This document shows, one piece after another, positions 18,529-29,813 of a stretch of DNA of 64,000 nucleotides. Numbering within the stretch: position 1 is the first letter of the stretch; each line of letters starts with the position of its first letter. The stretch spans positions 248,001-312,000 of the forward strand of contig AMFN01000003.1 of NCBI GenBank assembly GCA_000302695.1, given 5' to 3'. This DNA is from Enterobacteriaceae bacterium LSJC7. GTDB taxonomy: Bacteria > Pseudomonadota > Gammaproteobacteria > Enterobacterales > Enterobacteriaceae. The notes under the pieces were generated by a model. It saw only the letters and a list, made by a program, of their open reading frames with translations. It had not been told where the DNA came from and did no database searches. Both the position numbers and the translations under genes were made by a program.

Positions 18529-19110
18529 ATGTCAGACTACTTGCTTTTGTTTGTCGGTACTGTGCTGGTCAATAACTTCGTGTTGGTGAAGTTCCTTGGC
18601 CTGTGCCCGTTTATGGGCGTATCGAAAAAACTGGAAACCGCCATCGGGATGGGGCTTGCCACCACGTTTGTGATGACGCTGGCAACCGTCTTTTCCTGGC
18701 TGATTGACCACCTGATTCTGGTGCCGCTGGAGCTGGTTTACCTGCGCACGATGTCATTTATTCTGGTTATCGCTGTTGTGGTCCAGTTCACTGAGATGGT
18801 GGTGCGCAAAACCAGCCCGGCGCTGTATCGCCTTTTGGGGATCTTCCTGCCGCTGATAACCACCAACTGCGCGGTGCTCGGCGTGGCGCTGCTCAGCATT
18901 AACCTGAACCACTCCTTTTTACAGTCGGCGCTGTACGGGTTTTCCGCTGCGGTCGGCTTTTCTCTGGTCATGGTGCTGTTCGCTTCTATTCGCGAGCGCC
19001 TTGCCGTTGCGGATGTCCCTGCACCGTTTAAAGGTAACGCCATTGCGCTCATTACCGCCGGACTGATGTCACTTGCCTTTATGGGTTTTAGCGGGCTGGT
19101 GAAATTCTGA
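18529..19110 (+). CDS. rsxA: RsxA, electron transport complex subunit
   Basis: Integral membrane subunit of the Rsx (Rnf-type) complex, which in E. coli keeps SoxR reduced and so silences soxS. The 193-residue protein has six membrane segments and conserved cysteines at LGLCPFMG and TTNCAVLG that bind an iron-sulfur centre between RsxA and RsxE. ATG codons at 18526 and 18529 are both possible; the second gives the E. coli length. It overlaps rsxB by one base (TGATG) and starts the operon rsxABCDGE-nth. Confidence 0.96.
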   Translation: MSDYLLLFVGTVLVNNFVLVKFLGLCPFMGVSKKLETAIGMGLATTFVMTLATVFSWLIDHLILVPLELVYLRTMSFILVIAVVVQFTEMVVRKTSPALYRLLGIFLPLITTNCAVLGVALLSINLNHSFLQSALYGFSAAVGFSLVMVLFASIRERLAVADVPAPFKGNAIALITAGLMSLAFMGFSGLVKF

Positions 19111-19688
19111 TGAGTATGATAACCATTGCCGTTGCGGTGCTCACGCTGCTGTCGCTGCTGTTTGGCCTGTTGCTGGGCTACGCATCGCGCCGCTTTGCGG
19201 TCGAAGAAGACCCGATTGTCGATAAAATTGACGATCTGCTGCCCCAGAGTCAGTGCGGCCAGTGCGGCTATCCCGGCTGTCGCCCTTACGCCGAAGCGGT
19301 AGGCAATAACGGTGAGCGCATTAACCGCTGCGCCCCTGGCGGCGAAGCAGTGATGAATAAAATCGCAACCCTGTTGAACGTTGACCCGCAGCCCATTGGC
19401 GATGACGGCGCTGCCGCCGAACCTGTACGCATGTTGGCCGTTATTGATGAAGCCAACTGCATTGGCTGCACCAAGTGCATTCAGGCTTGTCCGGTGGACG
19501 CCATCGTTGGCGCAACGCGCGCCATGCATACTGTGGTCAGCGATTTATGCACGGGTTGTAATCTGTGCGTTGACCCCTGCCCCACACAGTGCATTGAACT
19601 GCGCCCTGTCGCACAAACCCCCGACACCTGGAAGTGGGATTTGCAGACCATTCCCGTGCGCGTAATCCCGACGGAACAACATGCTTAA
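19110..19688 (+). CDS. rsxB: RsxB, iron-sulfur electron transport subunit
   Basis: Membrane-anchored ferredoxin-like subunit of the Rsx complex, 192 residues. An N-terminal anchor ([20 protein letters not shown]) is followed by a four-cysteine cluster CGQCGYPGC...C near 49-74. Two classical 4Fe-4S motifs follow, [12 protein letters not shown] and [12 protein letters not shown], at about 117-154. It overlaps rsxC by 8 bp, which implies translational coupling. Confidence 0.97.
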   Translation: MSMITIAVAVLTLLSLLFGLLLGYASRRFAVEEDPIVDKIDDLLPQSQCGQCGYPGCRPYAEAVGNNGERINRCAPGGEAVMNKIATLLNVDPQPIGDDGAAAEPVRMLAVIDEANCIGCTKCIQACPVDAIVGATRAMHTVVSDLCTGCNLCVDPCPTQCIELRPVAQTPDTWKWDLQTIPVRVIPTEQHA

Positions 19689-22161
19689 GATATTTTCCGC
19701 GTTCAGAAAAGAGAAGCTCTGGGACTTTCACGGCGGCATCCATCCGCCAGAAATGAAAACCCAGTCCAGCGGCACGCCGCTGCGCCAGGTGCCGCTGCCA
19801 ACCCGCTTTATTCTGCCGCTCAAGCAACACCTCGGCCTTGAGGGTGAACCGTGCGTGAGCGTGGGTGAACATGTGCTGCGCGGTCAACCGCTGACCCGCG
19901 GCAGTGGCCGAATGCTGCCGATTCATGCTCCCACTTCCGGTACCGTGGTGGCGATTGCGCCGCATACCACCGCACACCCTTCCGGGCTGGCGGAACTGTG
20001 CGCGGTTATCGAAGCCGACGGTGAAGACCGCTGGTTCGATCGCGAACGCATGGAGGATTACCGCTGCCAGAGCCGCGAAGCGCTGATTGAGCGCATCCAT
20101 CAGTACGGCGTTGCCGGGCTGGGCGGCGCAGGCTTCCCTACCGGCGTGAAACTACGCGGTGGTGGCAGCAACATCACCACGCTGATTATTAATGCCGCGG
20201 AGTGTGAGCCTTATATCACCGCTGACGACAGGCTGATGCAGGACTGCGCTGCACAGGTTGTGGAAGGGATCCGCATACTGGCGTACATTCTCCAGCCACG
20301 CGAAACGCTTATCGGTATTGAAGATAACAAACCGCAGGCGATTTCGATGCTGCGTGCGGTACTGGCAGATTCGCACGATATTCGCCTGCGCGTCATCCCG
20401 ACCAAATATCCGTCTGGTGGTGCAAAACAGCTCACGCAAATTCTCACCGGCAAGCAGGTGCCGCACGGTGGCCGCTCGTCGGATATTGGTGTGCTGATGC
20501 AAAACGTCGGCACCGCCTATGCGATTAAGCGCGCGGTCATCGACGGTGAGCCGCTAACCGAGCGCGTGGTGACACTGACCGGGGAGTCCGTCGCGCGCCC
20601 GGGTAACGTCTGGGCGCGTCTTGGTACGCCTGTGCGCCACCTGCTCGATTTTGCCGGTCTGCGACCCACCAAACAGCAGCTTGTTATTATGGGTGGCCCG
20701 CTGATGGGCTTTACCCTGCCAACACTTGATGTGCCGGTGGTAAAAATCTCCAACTGCCTGTTGGCCCCTTCAGCCACTGAAATGGGCGAAGCGGCTGAGG
20801 AGCAGGGCTGCATCCGCTGTAGCGCCTGCGCCGACGCCTGCCCGGCAGATCTACTGCCGCAACAGCTTTACTGGTTTAGCAAAGGCCAACAGCACGACAA
20901 AGCAACGGCGCACAATCTGGCTGACTGCATTGAGTGTGGCGTCTGCGCCTGGGTTTGCCCGAGCAACATCCCGCTGGTGCAGTATTTTCGCCAGGAGAAG
21001 GCCGAGATCCGCGCCATTGATGATGAAGCCCGACGTGCTGCCGAGGCAAAAGAGCGTTTTGAAGCCCGCCAGGCCCGCCTTGAGCGCGAAAAAGCAGCAC
21101 GTGCCAGCCGCCACAAACAGGCCGCTGCCCAGCCAGGCGATGCGGACAAAGACGCCATTGCAGCCGCGCTGGCACGCATCCGCACTAAAAAAGCAGATGC
21201 GACAGAAACGATTGAAATCGCGGCAGGCTCAAAACCTGATAACAGCACAATGATAGCGGCCCGCGAAGCACGCAAAGCCGAGGCCAGAGCGCGCCAGGCA
21301 GAAAAAGCGCAGCAGGCGACGAACAGCGCAGAAGCCCACACCGACGGGCAGAGCGACCCGCGCAAATCTGCGGTTGAAGCCGCCATTGCCCGCGCCAAAG
21401 CGCGCAAGGCCGCACAGCAGGCAGAAGGCAGTGCTGCGGCACAGGCGCAAAACACCAACGCCGCCGCGCAACCTGAAGATACCACCGCACCGCCCGCCGA
21501 CCCGCGCAAAGCCGCAGTCGAAGCCGCCATTGCCCGCGCCAAAGCGCGCAAGGCCGCACAGCAGGCAGAAAGCAGTGCTGCGACACAGGCGCAAAACACC
21601 AACGCCGCCGCGCAACCTGAAGATACCACCGCACCGCCCGCCGACCCGCGCAAAGCCGCGGTTGAAGCCGCCATTGCCCGCGCCAAAGCGCGCAAGGCCG
21701 CACAGCAGGCGGAAGGCAGCGCTGCGACACAGGCGCAAAACACCAACGCCGCCGCGCAACCTGAAGATACCACCGCACCGCCCGCCGACCCGCGTAAAGC
21801 CGCAGTCGAAGCCGCCATTGCCCGCGCCAAAGCGCGCAAGGCCGCACAGCAGGCGGAAGGCAGCGCTGCGACACAGGCGCAAAACACCAACGCCGCCGCG
21901 CAACCTGAAGATACCACCGCACCGCCCGCCGACCCGCGCAAAGCCGCAGTCGAAGCCGCCATTGCCCGCGCCAAAGCGCGCAAGGCCGCACAGCAGACAG
22001 AAGGCAGCGCTGCGGCACAGGCGCAAAACACCAACGCCGCCACCGCGCAACCTGAAGATACCACCGCACCGCCCGCCGACCCGCGCAAAGCCGCGGTTGA
22101 GGCAGCCATTGCCCGCGCCAAAGCGCGCAAGGCTGAACGCACCGTGATTCACGAGGAATAA
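19681..22161 (+). CDS. rsxC: RsxC, large peripheral electron transport subunit with an expanded repeat tail
   Basis: NADH/FMN-binding peripheral subunit of the Rsx complex, 826 residues against 740 in E. coli. The N-terminal part carries the glycine-rich [15 protein letters not shown] (about 142-156). Two 4Fe-4S motifs are [12 protein letters not shown] (about 379-390) and [12 protein letters not shown] (about 418-429). After a charged Ala/Arg/Lys/Glu-rich coiled-coil region, residues 559-816 consist of five full and one partial copy of a 48-residue repeat starting [18 protein letters not shown]. The extra length comes from this array. The stop codon abuts the rsxD start. Confidence 0.96.
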   Translation: MLKIFSAFRKEKLWDFHGGIHPPEMKTQSSGTPLRQVPLPTRFILPLKQHLGLEGEPCVSVGEHVLRGQPLTRGSGRMLPIHAPTSGTVVAIAPHTTAHPSGLAELCAVIEADGEDRWFDRERMEDYRCQSREALIERIHQYGVAGLGGAGFPTGVKLRGGGSNITTLIINAAECEPYITADDRLMQDCAAQVVEGIRILAYILQPRETLIGIEDNKPQAISMLRAVLADSHDIRLRVIPTKYPSGGAKQLTQILTGKQVPHGGRSSDIGVLMQNVGTAYAIKRAVIDGEPLTERVVTLTGESVARPGNVWARLGTPVRHLLDFAGLRPTKQQLVIMGGPLMGFTLPTLDVPVVKISNCLLAPSATEMGEAAEEQGCIRCSACADACPADLLPQQLYWFSKGQQHDKATAHNLADCIECGVCAWVCPSNIPLVQYFRQEKAEIRAIDDEARRAAEAKERFEARQARLEREKAARASRHKQAAAQPGDADKDAIAAALARIRTKKADATETIEIAAGSKPDNSTMIAAREARKAEARARQAEKAQQATNSAEAHTDGQSDPRKSAVEAAIARAKARKAAQQAEGSAAAQAQNTNAAAQPEDTTAPPADPRKAAVEAAIARAKARKAAQQAESSAATQAQNTNAAAQPEDTTAPPADPRKAAVEAAIARAKARKAAQQAEGSAATQAQNTNAAAQPEDTTAPPADPRKAAVEAAIARAKARKAAQQAEGSAATQAQNTNAAAQPEDTTAPPADPRKAAVEAAIARAKARKAAQQTEGSAAAQAQNTNAATAQPEDTTAPPADPRKAAVEAAIARAKARKAERTVIHEE
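21355..22131 (+). repeat. 144-bp tandem repeats inside rsxC
   Basis: Repeat units start at 21355, 21499, 21643, 21787 and 21931 (144 bp each; the fifth is 147 bp by one added Thr codon), and a partial sixth starts at 22078. Copies differ by only a few bases. Each encodes a helical [20 protein letters not shown] block followed by a flexible QNTNAA...PEDTTAPPA linker. Confidence 0.95.
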
Positions 22162-23214
22162 ATGGTTTTCAGAATCGCAAGCTCCCCTTATACCCACAAT
22201 CAGCGTCAGACATCGCGCATCATGATGCTGGTGACACTGGCCGCCATACCTGGCATCGCTGTGCAAACGGGCTTTTTCGGCTGGGGAACCCTCATTCAAC
22301 TGTTGCTGGGCGTGCTCAGCGCCATCGCTGCGGAGGCGCTGGTTATCAGGCTTCGCAAGCAAGCCGCTGGTGCCGTGCTTGCCGACAACTCAGCACTGCT
22401 GACTGGCCTGCTGCTAGGCATCAGTATTCCACCGCTGGCACCGTGGTGGATGGTGATTCTGGGTACGGTGTTTGCCGTGATTATCGCCAAACAGCTCTAC
22501 GGCGGGCTAGGTAATAACCCGTTTAACCCGGCGATGGTCGGCTACGTTGTGCTGTTGATCTCCTTTCCCGTTCAAATGACCAGTTGGCTCCCCCCGCAGT
22601 CACTTGCTGCAACGCCGCCGGGGTTTCTTGATGCGCTGGCCGTCATTTTCACCGGTCATACCAGCAGCGGCATGACAATGGATGCGCTACGCATGGGCGT
22701 GGATGGCATCAGCCAGGCTACGCCGCTTGATACCTTTAAAACCGGGCTGCACGCGGGCCGCCCGGCAGAGCAGCTGTTACAGTCGCCCATTTACGGTGGC
22801 GTGCTGGCCGGCATCGGCTGGCAGTGGGTCAATCTCGCATACCTGGCTGGCGGTGCATTTCTGCTATGGCGCGGCACCATTCGCTGGCACATTCCGCTGG
22901 CGTTTATCGCCTCGCTGCTGGTGTGCTCCACGCTCGGCTGGCTGCTGGCACCCGAAACCTGCGCTTCACCGCTGATTCATCTGTTTTCAGGGGCCACCAT
23001 GCTTGGTGCCTTCTTTATTCTTACCGACCCGGTGACCGCTTCTACCACCAACCGTGGCCGCCTGATCTTCGGTGCGCTGGCCGGGCTGCTGGTGTGGCTG
23101 ATTCGTACCTGGGGCGGCTACCCGGACGGTGTGGCATTCGCGGTGCTGCTTGCCAATATTACCGTGCCGCTGATTGACTACTACACCCGCCCGCGGGTTT
23201 ACGGGCACCGCTAA
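22162..23214 (+). CDS. rsxD: RsxD, electron transport complex membrane subunit
   Basis: Polytopic inner-membrane subunit of the Rsx/Rnf complex, 350 residues (E. coli 352), with about ten hydrophobic segments. The threonine that carries covalent FMN in this family is in [11 protein letters not shown] near residue 187. Translation follows directly on the rsxC stop codon without a gap. Confidence 0.96.
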   Translation: MVFRIASSPYTHNQRQTSRIMMLVTLAAIPGIAVQTGFFGWGTLIQLLLGVLSAIAAEALVIRLRKQAAGAVLADNSALLTGLLLGISIPPLAPWWMVILGTVFAVIIAKQLYGGLGNNPFNPAMVGYVVLLISFPVQMTSWLPPQSLAATPPGFLDALAVIFTGHTSSGMTMDALRMGVDGISQATPLDTFKTGLHAGRPAEQLLQSPIYGGVLAGIGWQWVNLAYLAGGAFLLWRGTIRWHIPLAFIASLLVCSTLGWLLAPETCASPLIHLFSGATMLGAFFILTDPVTASTTNRGRLIFGALAGLLVWLIRTWGGYPDGVAFAVLLANITVPLIDYYTRPRVYGHR

Positions 23215-23223
23215 GGAGACGCC

Positions 23224-23850
23224 ATGCTGAAGACACTTCGCAAACACGGCGTTACGCTGGCCGTGTTCGCCGCACTGACTACCGCCCTCACCGCCGTGGT
23301 CAATGAACTCACCAAAAATACGATTGCCCAGCAAAGCGCCCTACAGCAAAAACAGCTGTTCGACCAGGTTATTCCACCGGAGGTCTACGATAACGATCCT
23401 CAGCAAAGCTGCTACATGGTGAGTAACCCGCAACTTGGCTCTGGCGAGCACCGTTTGTTCGTGGTAAGTAAGAGCGAACAGCCAGTGGGTGTCATCATGG
23501 AGGCGACGGCACCGGACGGTTATTCCGGCGCTATCCGGTTGCTGGTTGGTGCGGATTTCACGGGCAACGTACTGGGTGTGCGCGTCACGGAACACCACGA
23601 AACACCGGGCCTGGGCGATAAGATTGAGCTTCGCATCAGCGACTGGATAACCGGTTTTGCCGGGCAGCACATTGCAGGCGCGAGTGACAGCCGCTGGGCA
23701 GTGAAAAAAGACGGCGGCCAGTTTGACCAGTTTACCGGGGCAACCATCACCCCGCGCGCGATTGTCAACGCCGTGAAGCGCGCCGGTCTGTATGCCCAAA
23801 CGCTGCCTGAGCAGCTCAACAGTCTCACGACCTGTGGAGAACGCCAATGA
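23224..23850 (+). CDS. rsxG: RsxG, electron transport complex FMN subunit
   Basis: Periplasm-facing subunit with covalent FMN, 208 residues (E. coli 206). One N-terminal membrane anchor ([17 protein letters not shown]) is followed by a soluble FMN-binding domain. The flavinylation motif is [12 protein letters not shown] near residue 175. An AGGAGA precedes the start, and the end overlaps rsxE by 4 bp (ATGA). Confidence 0.96.
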   Translation: MLKTLRKHGVTLAVFAALTTALTAVVNELTKNTIAQQSALQQKQLFDQVIPPEVYDNDPQQSCYMVSNPQLGSGEHRLFVVSKSEQPVGVIMEATAPDGYSGAIRLLVGADFTGNVLGVRVTEHHETPGLGDKIELRISDWITGFAGQHIAGASDSRWAVKKDGGQFDQFTGATITPRAIVNAVKRAGLYAQTLPEQLNSLTTCGERQ

Positions 23851-24536
23851 CCAGCATTAAACAAATTTTCGTCGATGGGCTGTGGAAAAATAACTCGGCC
23901 CTGGTGCAGCTGTTGGGCATGTGCCCGTTGCTGGCGGTCACCTCCACGGCAACTAACGCACTCGGCCTTGGGCTTGCCACCACCCTCGTGCTGACGCTCA
24001 CCAACCTGTCTATTTCAGCGTTTCGTCGCTGGATGCCGCCTGCGGTACGTATTCCTGTTTACGTGATGATCATCGCCGCAGTGGTGAGTGTGGTACAAAT
24101 GCTGATCAACGCTTACGCGTTTGGCCTGTATCAGTCGCTGGGCATTTTTATTCCACTGATTGTCACCAACTGCATTGTGGTTGGTCGCGCTGAAGCTTTC
24201 GCGGCAAAAAACGGCGTGTTTCACTCCGCGCTGGACGGTCTGGCAATCGGTCTGGGTGCCACCAGCGCCATGTTTGTACTCGGCTCAATGCGTGAAATCC
24301 TCGGCAATGGTACGCTGTTTAACGGCGCCGATTCGCTACTGGGTGACTGGGCCAAAGTACTGCGTGTGGAAGTGTTCCAGACCGACACGCCCTTCCTGCT
24401 GGCAATGCTGCCACCGGGTGCGTTTATTGGCCTGGGGCTGATGCTGGCGGTGAAATACCTGATTGATGAGAAAATGAAAGCAAAACGCGCAGCACAGCGT
24501 AGCGTGATTGAAGGGACCCCTGAGAAAGCATCATGA
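23847..24536 (+). CDS. rsxE: RsxE, electron transport complex membrane subunit
   Basis: Integral membrane partner of RsxA, 229 residues with six hydrophobic segments. The paired cysteines in [11 protein letters not shown] and [11 protein letters not shown] match those of RsxA and supply the other half of the shared iron-sulfur site. It overlaps nth by 4 bp (ATGA), so nth is translated from the same mRNA. Confidence 0.96.
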   Translation: MTSIKQIFVDGLWKNNSALVQLLGMCPLLAVTSTATNALGLGLATTLVLTLTNLSISAFRRWMPPAVRIPVYVMIIAAVVSVVQMLINAYAFGLYQSLGIFIPLIVTNCIVVGRAEAFAAKNGVFHSALDGLAIGLGATSAMFVLGSMREILGNGTLFNGADSLLGDWAKVLRVEVFQTDTPFLLAMLPPGAFIGLGLMLAVKYLIDEKMKAKRAAQRSVIEGTPEKAS

Positions 24537-25174
24537 ATAAGGCAAAACGCACGGAGATCCTCACCCGGCTGAGAGACAATAATCCGCACCCGACTACCGA
24601 GCTGAATTTTACCTCGCCGTTCGAACTGCTGATTGCGGTTCTGTTATCGGCACAGGCAACGGATGTGAGCGTCAACAAGGCAACAGCCCGGCTCTACCCG
24701 GTAGCGAATACCCCGCAGGCCTTGCTCGCGCTTGGTGTGGACGGCGTGAAGGACTACATCAAAACTATTGGCCTGTTTAACAGCAAGGCCGAGAACGTGA
24801 TTAAGACCTGTCGCATGCTGATTGAGCTACATGGCGGCGAAGTGCCGGAAGACCGTGCTGCGCTGGAAGCGCTGCCGGGTGTTGGGCGCAAAACCGCAAA
24901 CGTGGTGCTCAATACCGCTTTCGGCTGGCCGACAATTGCTGTGGATACGCATATTTTTCGCGTCTGCAACCGCACAAACTTTGCCCCTGGCAAAAACGTT
25001 GAGCAAGTCGAAGAGAAGCTGCTGAAGGTGGTGCCTGCCGAGTTTAAAGTGGACTGCCATCACTGGCTGATTTTGCACGGTCGTTACACCTGCATCGCCC
25101 GCAAGCCGCGCTGCGGCTCATGCCTGATAGAAGATCTGTGCGAGTTTCGCGACAAAGAGCAGTATATTCCGTAA
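24533..25174 (+). CDS. nth: Endonuclease III, DNA glycosylase/AP lyase
   Basis: Base-excision repair enzyme that removes oxidised pyrimidines and cleaves the abasic site. The 213-residue product has the helix-hairpin-helix [13 protein letters not shown] with the catalytic lysine at about 120. The catalytic aspartate is in VDTHIFRV at about 138. The C-terminal cluster loop is C-X6-C-X2-C-X5-C ([17 protein letters not shown]). It closes the rsx operon and is followed by a good terminator. Confidence 0.97.
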   Translation: MNKAKRTEILTRLRDNNPHPTTELNFTSPFELLIAVLLSAQATDVSVNKATARLYPVANTPQALLALGVDGVKDYIKTIGLFNSKAENVIKTCRMLIELHGGEVPEDRAALEALPGVGRKTANVVLNTAFGWPTIAVDTHIFRVCNRTNFAPGKNVEQVEEKLLKVVPAEFKVDCHHWLILHGRYTCIARKPRCGSCLIEDLCEFRDKEQYIP

Positions 25175-25211
25175 TAACTTGTCAATGCTGCCCAATAAAA
25201 TTTCACCATGT

Positions 25212-25244
25212 AAAAGGCCGTGCTCGTTTTTGCCCGGCCTTTTT
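25212..25244 (+). terminator. rsx-nth operon terminator
   Basis: AAAAGGCCG and CGGCCTTTT pair over nine bases around a T-rich loop, with a TTTTT tail. It lies 38 bp after the nth stop codon. Confidence 0.8.
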
Positions 25245-25246
25245 CA

Positions 25247-25551
25247 TTATTGCTGCCCCGAGAGTTTTCTAAAAACAGCTGAGTTCATAAGCGAAACGCT
25301 AAACATTTCATCAACAGGCTATTACTTTTCATTTATCGGAACTTACTAACTCCAGATAAAATAGCGCAACGGGACAATACGATATATTCTCCCGATATTA
25401 TTAAACGTAAAAAGTTCAATTAAAAATAACATTACTGTTGATAAGCTGTTTAATTTTCCACCTTTTTTCTCCTTGCCATGTGTACTGGAATGCGCACACG
25501 CAATGAGAACGTGAGGCTAATCATTATATTTTCATTATCATAATGCGCCGT
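25247..25551. other. AT-rich gene-free region upstream of arnB
   Basis: About 300 bp with no supportable gene, strongly AT-rich compared with both flanks. It precedes the PmrA-box-like site and probably marks the junction where the arn operon joined the nth-dtpA backbone. I saw no insertion-sequence ends or direct repeats. Confidence 0.5.
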
Positions 25552-25568
25552 CTTAATTTTATCCTAAT
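25552..25568 (+). promoter_or_regulatory. PmrA (BasR) box upstream of arnB
   Basis: CTTAAT-TTTAT-CCTAAT has the hexamer-N5-hexamer form of the PmrA recognition site (YTTAAK repeated at 11 bp), with one mismatch in the second half. It lies 141 bp upstream of arnB, the gene activated by PmrA in E. coli and Salmonella. Confidence 0.65.
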
Positions 25569-25709
25569 CTTAGCTGGACATCATTTGGTCCCCGGTCAGG
25601 GACTAATAACAACGACGCTTAATTGTAGACCAGGTATTTTACCCCGGCGAACGTAGGTGTGTTTAGTTGCGCCTGCCAAAGCGCTCTCTTTTTACGGGAA
25701 GTGTTACGC

Positions 25710-26849
25710 ATGAGTGAATTTTTGCCCTTTTCTCGCCCGTCAATGGACGATAACGAATTTGCTGCACTGAAAGACGTATTACAGTCCGGCTGGATAACCA
25801 CAGGTCCAAAAAATCAGGCACTTGAAGAGGCCTTTTGTACCTTAACCGGTAACCGCTTCGCCATTGCGGTCAGTTCGGCCACTGGCGGCATGCACGTTAC
25901 GCTTGCCGCACTCGATATTGGCCCCGGCGACGAAGTCATTACGCCGTCAATGACCTGGGTTTCTACCCTCAATATGATTGTCCAGTGCGGTGCAACGCCT
26001 GTGATGATTGACGTTGACCGCGATACGTTGATGATTACACCTGAGGCTATCGCCGCTGCTATTACTCCGCGCACTCGCGCCATTATCCCGGTGCACTACG
26101 CAGGCGCGCCCGCGGATATGGACGCCATCCGCGCGCTCGGTGAACGCCACGGTATACCGGTCATTGAAGACGCTGCCCATGCCGCAGGCACGTACTACAA
26201 GGGCCAGCACGTTGGCCAGCGTGGGACAGCCATCTTCTCTTTTCATGCCATCAAAAACATGACCTGCGCCGAAGGCGGGCTGGTGGTTACCGATGATGAG
26301 AAGCTTGCTTCACGTATCCGCAGCCTGAAGTTTCACGGTCTGGGCGTTGACTCCTGGGACAGGCAGAGCCACGGGCGCACCCCGCAGGCCGAGGCGCTGG
26401 AGCCCGGTTTCAAATACAATCTTGCCGACATCAACGCCGCACTGGCGCTGGTGCAGCTTGGCAAACTTGCGCGCGCCAACCAACGTCGCCACGATATCGC
26501 GCAGCGCTATCTGCAGGAACTGGCCGACACGCCGTTTCAGCCGCTGGCTATCCCACAATGGGAACACCAGCATGCCTGGCATCTGTTTATCCTGCGCGTA
26601 GACGAAGCGCGCTGTGGCATCAGCCGCGATGCGCTGATGGAGCAGCTTAAGGCCCAGGGCATTGGCACTGGACTGCACTTTCGCGCAGTCCACACCCAAA
26701 AGTACTACCGTGAACGCTTTCCTGAACTGTCGTTACCCAACAGCGAATGGAACAGCGCACGTATTTGTTCAATACCACTCTTCCCGGACATGACCCATGA
26801 CGACACAACCCGCGTCATACGCGCACTCCATCAGCTTGCAGGACGCTGA
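25710..26849 (+). CDS. arnB: UDP-L-Ara4O C-4'' transaminase ArnB
   Basis: PLP-dependent aminotransferase of the DegT/DnrJ family that makes UDP-4-amino-4-deoxy-L-arabinose for lipid A modification. The product is 379 residues from the ATG at 25710 ([10 protein letters not shown]), the E. coli start; an upstream extension of 17 codons is not supported. The PLP lysine is in [13 protein letters not shown] at about 182, with [10 protein letters not shown] upstream. It is the first gene of arnBCADTEF and ends one base before arnC. Confidence 0.97.
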   Translation: MSEFLPFSRPSMDDNEFAALKDVLQSGWITTGPKNQALEEAFCTLTGNRFAIAVSSATGGMHVTLAALDIGPGDEVITPSMTWVSTLNMIVQCGATPVMIDVDRDTLMITPEAIAAAITPRTRAIIPVHYAGAPADMDAIRALGERHGIPVIEDAAHAAGTYYKGQHVGQRGTAIFSFHAIKNMTCAEGGLVVTDDEKLASRIRSLKFHGLGVDSWDRQSHGRTPQAEALEPGFKYNLADINAALALVQLGKLARANQRRHDIAQRYLQELADTPFQPLAIPQWEHQHAWHLFILRVDEARCGISRDALMEQLKAQGIGTGLHFRAVHTQKYYRERFPELSLPNSEWNSARICSIPLFPDMTHDDTTRVIRALHQLAGR

Positions 26850-26850
26850 T

Positions 26851-27831
26851 ATGTTTACTACACCTCCCGTTGCCAAAGTGTCGGTAGTCATTCCGGTGTA
26901 CAACGAGCAAGAAAGCTTGCCAGAGTTGATACGCCGCACGGATGCCGCCTGTGCCAGCACAGGGCGCGACTATGAAATTCTGCTGGTGGACGACGGCAGT
27001 AGCGACAACTCAGCCCATTTGCTGTGTGAAGCGGCTCAGGCTGCTGGCAGCCACATCGTTGCCGTGCTGCTTAACCGCAACTACGGTCAGCACTCCGCCA
27101 TTATGGCCGGCTTCAGCCACGTTACCGGCGACCTTATCATTACGCTGGATGCCGATTTACAGAACCCACCGGAAGAGATCCCACGTCTGGTGAGTACGGC
27201 AGATGAAGGTTATGACGTGGTCGGCACCGTGCGCCAGAACCGTCAGGACAGCCTGTTTCGCAAACTCGCCTCACGCACGATAAACAAGCTCATTCAGCGC
27301 ACCACCGGCAAGGCAATGGGCGATTACGGCTGTATGCTGCGCGCCTATCGCCGCCACATCGTTGATGCCATGCTCAACTGCCACGAGCGCAGTACCTTTA
27401 TCCCGATTCTTGCCAATACCTTCGCACGCCGTGCCACTGAAATTCCGGTGATGCACGCCGAGCGCGAGTTTGGTGATTCGAAATACAGCTTTATGCGCCT
27501 GATTAACCTGATGTACGACCTGGTGACCTGTCTGACCACCACGCCGCTGCGCCTGCTGAGCGTAGTGGGCAGTGTGATTGCGCTGCTGGGCTTTGCCTTT
27601 TCCGTGGTGCTGGTGGTACTGCGCCTGGCGTTAGGTCCGCAGTGGGCAGCAGATGGCGTGTTTATGCTTTTTGCTGTGCTGTTTATGTTTATTGGCGCCC
27701 AGTTTATCGGTATGGGCCTGCTGGGTGAGTATATTGGTCGTATCTATAACGACGTCCGCGCCCGTCCCCGCTATTTCGTTCAACGCGTTGTTCGCCAGGA
27801 TAACGCGACCACTCATGAGGAACATCGTTAA
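26851..27831 (+). CDS. arnC: Undecaprenyl-phosphate Ara4FN transferase ArnC
   Basis: GT2-family glycosyltransferase at the inner membrane that moves formylated aminoarabinose from UDP onto undecaprenyl phosphate. The 326-residue product has [13 protein letters not shown] at the N-terminus, the acidic motifs LVDDGSSD and [11 protein letters not shown], and two C-terminal membrane helices (about 235-258 and 269-292). The ATG at 26851 directly follows the arnB stop; the open frame upstream overlaps arnB and is not used. Confidence 0.97.
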   Translation: MFTTPPVAKVSVVIPVYNEQESLPELIRRTDAACASTGRDYEILLVDDGSSDNSAHLLCEAAQAAGSHIVAVLLNRNYGQHSAIMAGFSHVTGDLIITLDADLQNPPEEIPRLVSTADEGYDVVGTVRQNRQDSLFRKLASRTINKLIQRTTGKAMGDYGCMLRAYRRHIVDAMLNCHERSTFIPILANTFARRATEIPVMHAEREFGDSKYSFMRLINLMYDLVTCLTTTPLRLLSVVGSVIALLGFAFSVVLVVLRLALGPQWAADGVFMLFAVLFMFIGAQFIGMGLLGEYIGRIYNDVRARPRYFVQRVVRQDNATTHEEHR

Positions 27832-29813
27832 TGAAAGCTGTTGTCTTTGCCTATCACGATATGGGCTGTACGGGGATTACTGCGCTACTGGAAGCCGGTT
27901 ACGATATCGCCGCCATCTTCACCCACGCCGACAGCGTTAACGAAACGCCTTTTTTTGGTTCTGTCTCACGTATTGCAGCAGAGCAAGGTATCCCGGTTTA
28001 CGCACCGGACAATGTGAACCATCCGCTGTGGATTGAGCGCATCCGCGCCATCAACCCGGACGTGATTTTCTCCTTTTACTACCGCAACCTGCTGTGCGCA
28101 GACATTCTCAACGCCGCACAGCACGGTGCCTATAACCTGCACGGCTCTTTACTGCCCAAATACCGCGGCCGTGCGCCGCTCAACTGGGTGCTGGTCAACG
28201 GCGAAACCGAAACCGGCGTTACGCTGCACCGCATGGTCGCGCGCGCCGATGCAGGCGACATTGTGGCACAACAAAACGTCGCCATTGACGATAACGACGC
28301 CGCGCTGACGCTGCACCGCAAGCTGTGCGAGTCTTCAGGAGAGATGCTGCGCAGCATTCTGCCCGCCATTCGCGAAGGCAATGTACCCGGCCGCGCGCAG
28401 AATGAAAGCGAGGCAACGTATGTTGGAAGACGTACGCCGGAAGATGGCCGCCTTGACTGGGCGCGCCCGGCTCGCGAACTGCACAACCTGGTGCGCGCTG
28501 TGTCCGACCCGTGGCCTGGCGCCTTCAGCTACGCAGGGGCGACTAAATTTATCGTCTGGACATCACGCCTGCATGCTGATGCACAGGGCGCAAAGCCGGG
28601 CACGGTGTTGTCCGTTTCGCCGTTTATCGTTGCCTGCGGCGAGGGCGCACTGGAAATTCGCACCGGCCAGACCGAACGTGGCGTTTATATGCAGGGCACT
28701 CAGCTTGCTCATGCGCTGGGGCTGGTCCCTGCCGCCCTGCTTGGCAACGCGCCAGTGGTAGCGGTTAAACGCCGCACCCGCGTGCTCATTCTGGGCGTTA
28801 ACGGTTTTATCGGTAACCACCTCACCGAGCGCCTGCTTCAGGATGATAATTACGAAATCTACGGCCTCGACATCGGCACTGACGCCATCACCCGCTTCCT
28901 CGACTGCCCGCGTTTTCACTTTGTTGAAGGCGATATCAGCATCCACTCTGAGTGGATTGAATATCACATTAAGAAATGTGACGTGGTGCTGCCGCTGGTG
29001 GCGATTGCCACGCCGATTGAATATACCCGTAACCCGCTGCGCGTTTTCGAACTCGATTTTGAAGAGAACCTGAAAATCATCCGCAACTGCGTGAAGTACG
29101 GTAAACGCATCATCTTCCCTTCCACGTCTGAAGTGTACGGTATGTGCACCGACAAAGACTTCAACGAAGACAGCTCAAATCTGGTGGTTGGCCCAATTAA
29201 CAAACAGCGCTGGATTTACTCCGTGTCCAAGCAGCTGCTTGACCGCGTTATCTGGGCCTATGGCGAAAAAGAAGGGCTACGCTTTACGCTGTTTCGCCCG
29301 TTTAACTGGATGGGGCCACGCCTGGACAGCCTGAACGCCGCCCGCATCGGCAGCTCGCGCGCCATCACCCAGCTTATCCTCAATCTGGTGGAAGGCTCCC
29401 CTATCAAGCTCATTGAAGGCGGCCAGCAAAAGCGCTGCTTTACTGATATCAGCGACGGCATCGAAGCACTGTTTCGCATTATTGAAAACAAAGGCGAGCG
29501 CTGCGACGGACAAATTATTAATATCGGTAACCCGAACAACGAAGCGAGCATTAAGGCGCTGGCACAGATGCTGCTGGAAAGCTTTGAACGCCACCCGCTG
29601 CGCGACCGTTTCCCGCCGTTTGCTGGCTTTCGCGAAGTGGAAAGCAGCGACTATTACGGCAAAGGCTATCAGGATGTGGAGCACCGTAAACCAAGCATCC
29701 GCAATGCTAAGCGTTGCCTTGACTGGGAGCCGACGATTGCCATGCAGCAGACCGTTGACGAAACGCTGGATTTCTTCCTGCGTACGGTGGAACTGACGGA
29801 TAAACCTTCATGA
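27831..29813 (+). CDS. arnA: Bifunctional ArnA: UDP-Ara4N formyltransferase / UDP-glucuronate decarboxylase
   Basis: Two-domain cytosolic enzyme of 660 residues, same length as E. coli. The N-terminal formyltransferase domain (about 1-304) carries [18 protein letters not shown] with the catalytic Asn/His. The C-terminal short-chain dehydrogenase domain (about 315-660) starts [14 protein letters not shown] and has the active-site glutamate in PSTSEVYG (about 434). It supplies both the first and the formylation steps of the pathway. Overlaps arnC by one base and arnD by four. Confidence 0.98.
   Translation: MKAVVFAYHDMGCTGITALLEAGYDIAAIFTHADSVNETPFFGSVSRIAAEQGIPVYAPDNVNHPLWIERIRAINPDVIFSFYYRNLLCADILNAAQHGAYNLHGSLLPKYRGRAPLNWVLVNGETETGVTLHRMVARADAGDIVAQQNVAIDDNDAALTLHRKLCESSGEMLRSILPAIREGNVPGRAQNESEATYVGRRTPEDGRLDWARPARELHNLVRAVSDPWPGAFSYAGATKFIVWTSRLHADAQGAKPGTVLSVSPFIVACGEGALEIRTGQTERGVYMQGTQLAHALGLVPAALLGNAPVVAVKRRTRVLILGVNGFIGNHLTERLLQDDNYEIYGLDIGTDAITRFLDCPRFHFVEGDISIHSEWIEYHIKKCDVVLPLVAIATPIEYTRNPLRVFELDFEENLKIIRNCVKYGKRIIFPSTSEVYGMCTDKDFNEDSSNLVVGPINKQRWIYSVSKQLLDRVIWAYGEKEGLRFTLFRPFNWMGPRLDSLNAARIGSSRAITQLILNLVEGSPIKLIEGGQQKRCFTDISDGIEALFRIIENKGERCDGQIINIGNPNNEASIKALAQMLLESFERHPLRDRFPPFAGFREVESSDYYGKGYQDVEHRKPSIRNAKRCLDWEPTIAMQQTVDETLDFFLRTVELTDKPS

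Noticed and set aside
21355-22131. Tandem repeats considered as a CRISPR array
   Set aside because: Units are directly adjacent at 144-bp period, in frame, with no unique spacers and no cas genes.
20868-22362. Long minus-strand open frames of 424, 377 and 294 codons
   Set aside because: They are antisense to the rsxC repeats and are open only because the repeated GC-rich unit lacks stops; their sequences simply repeat with the array.
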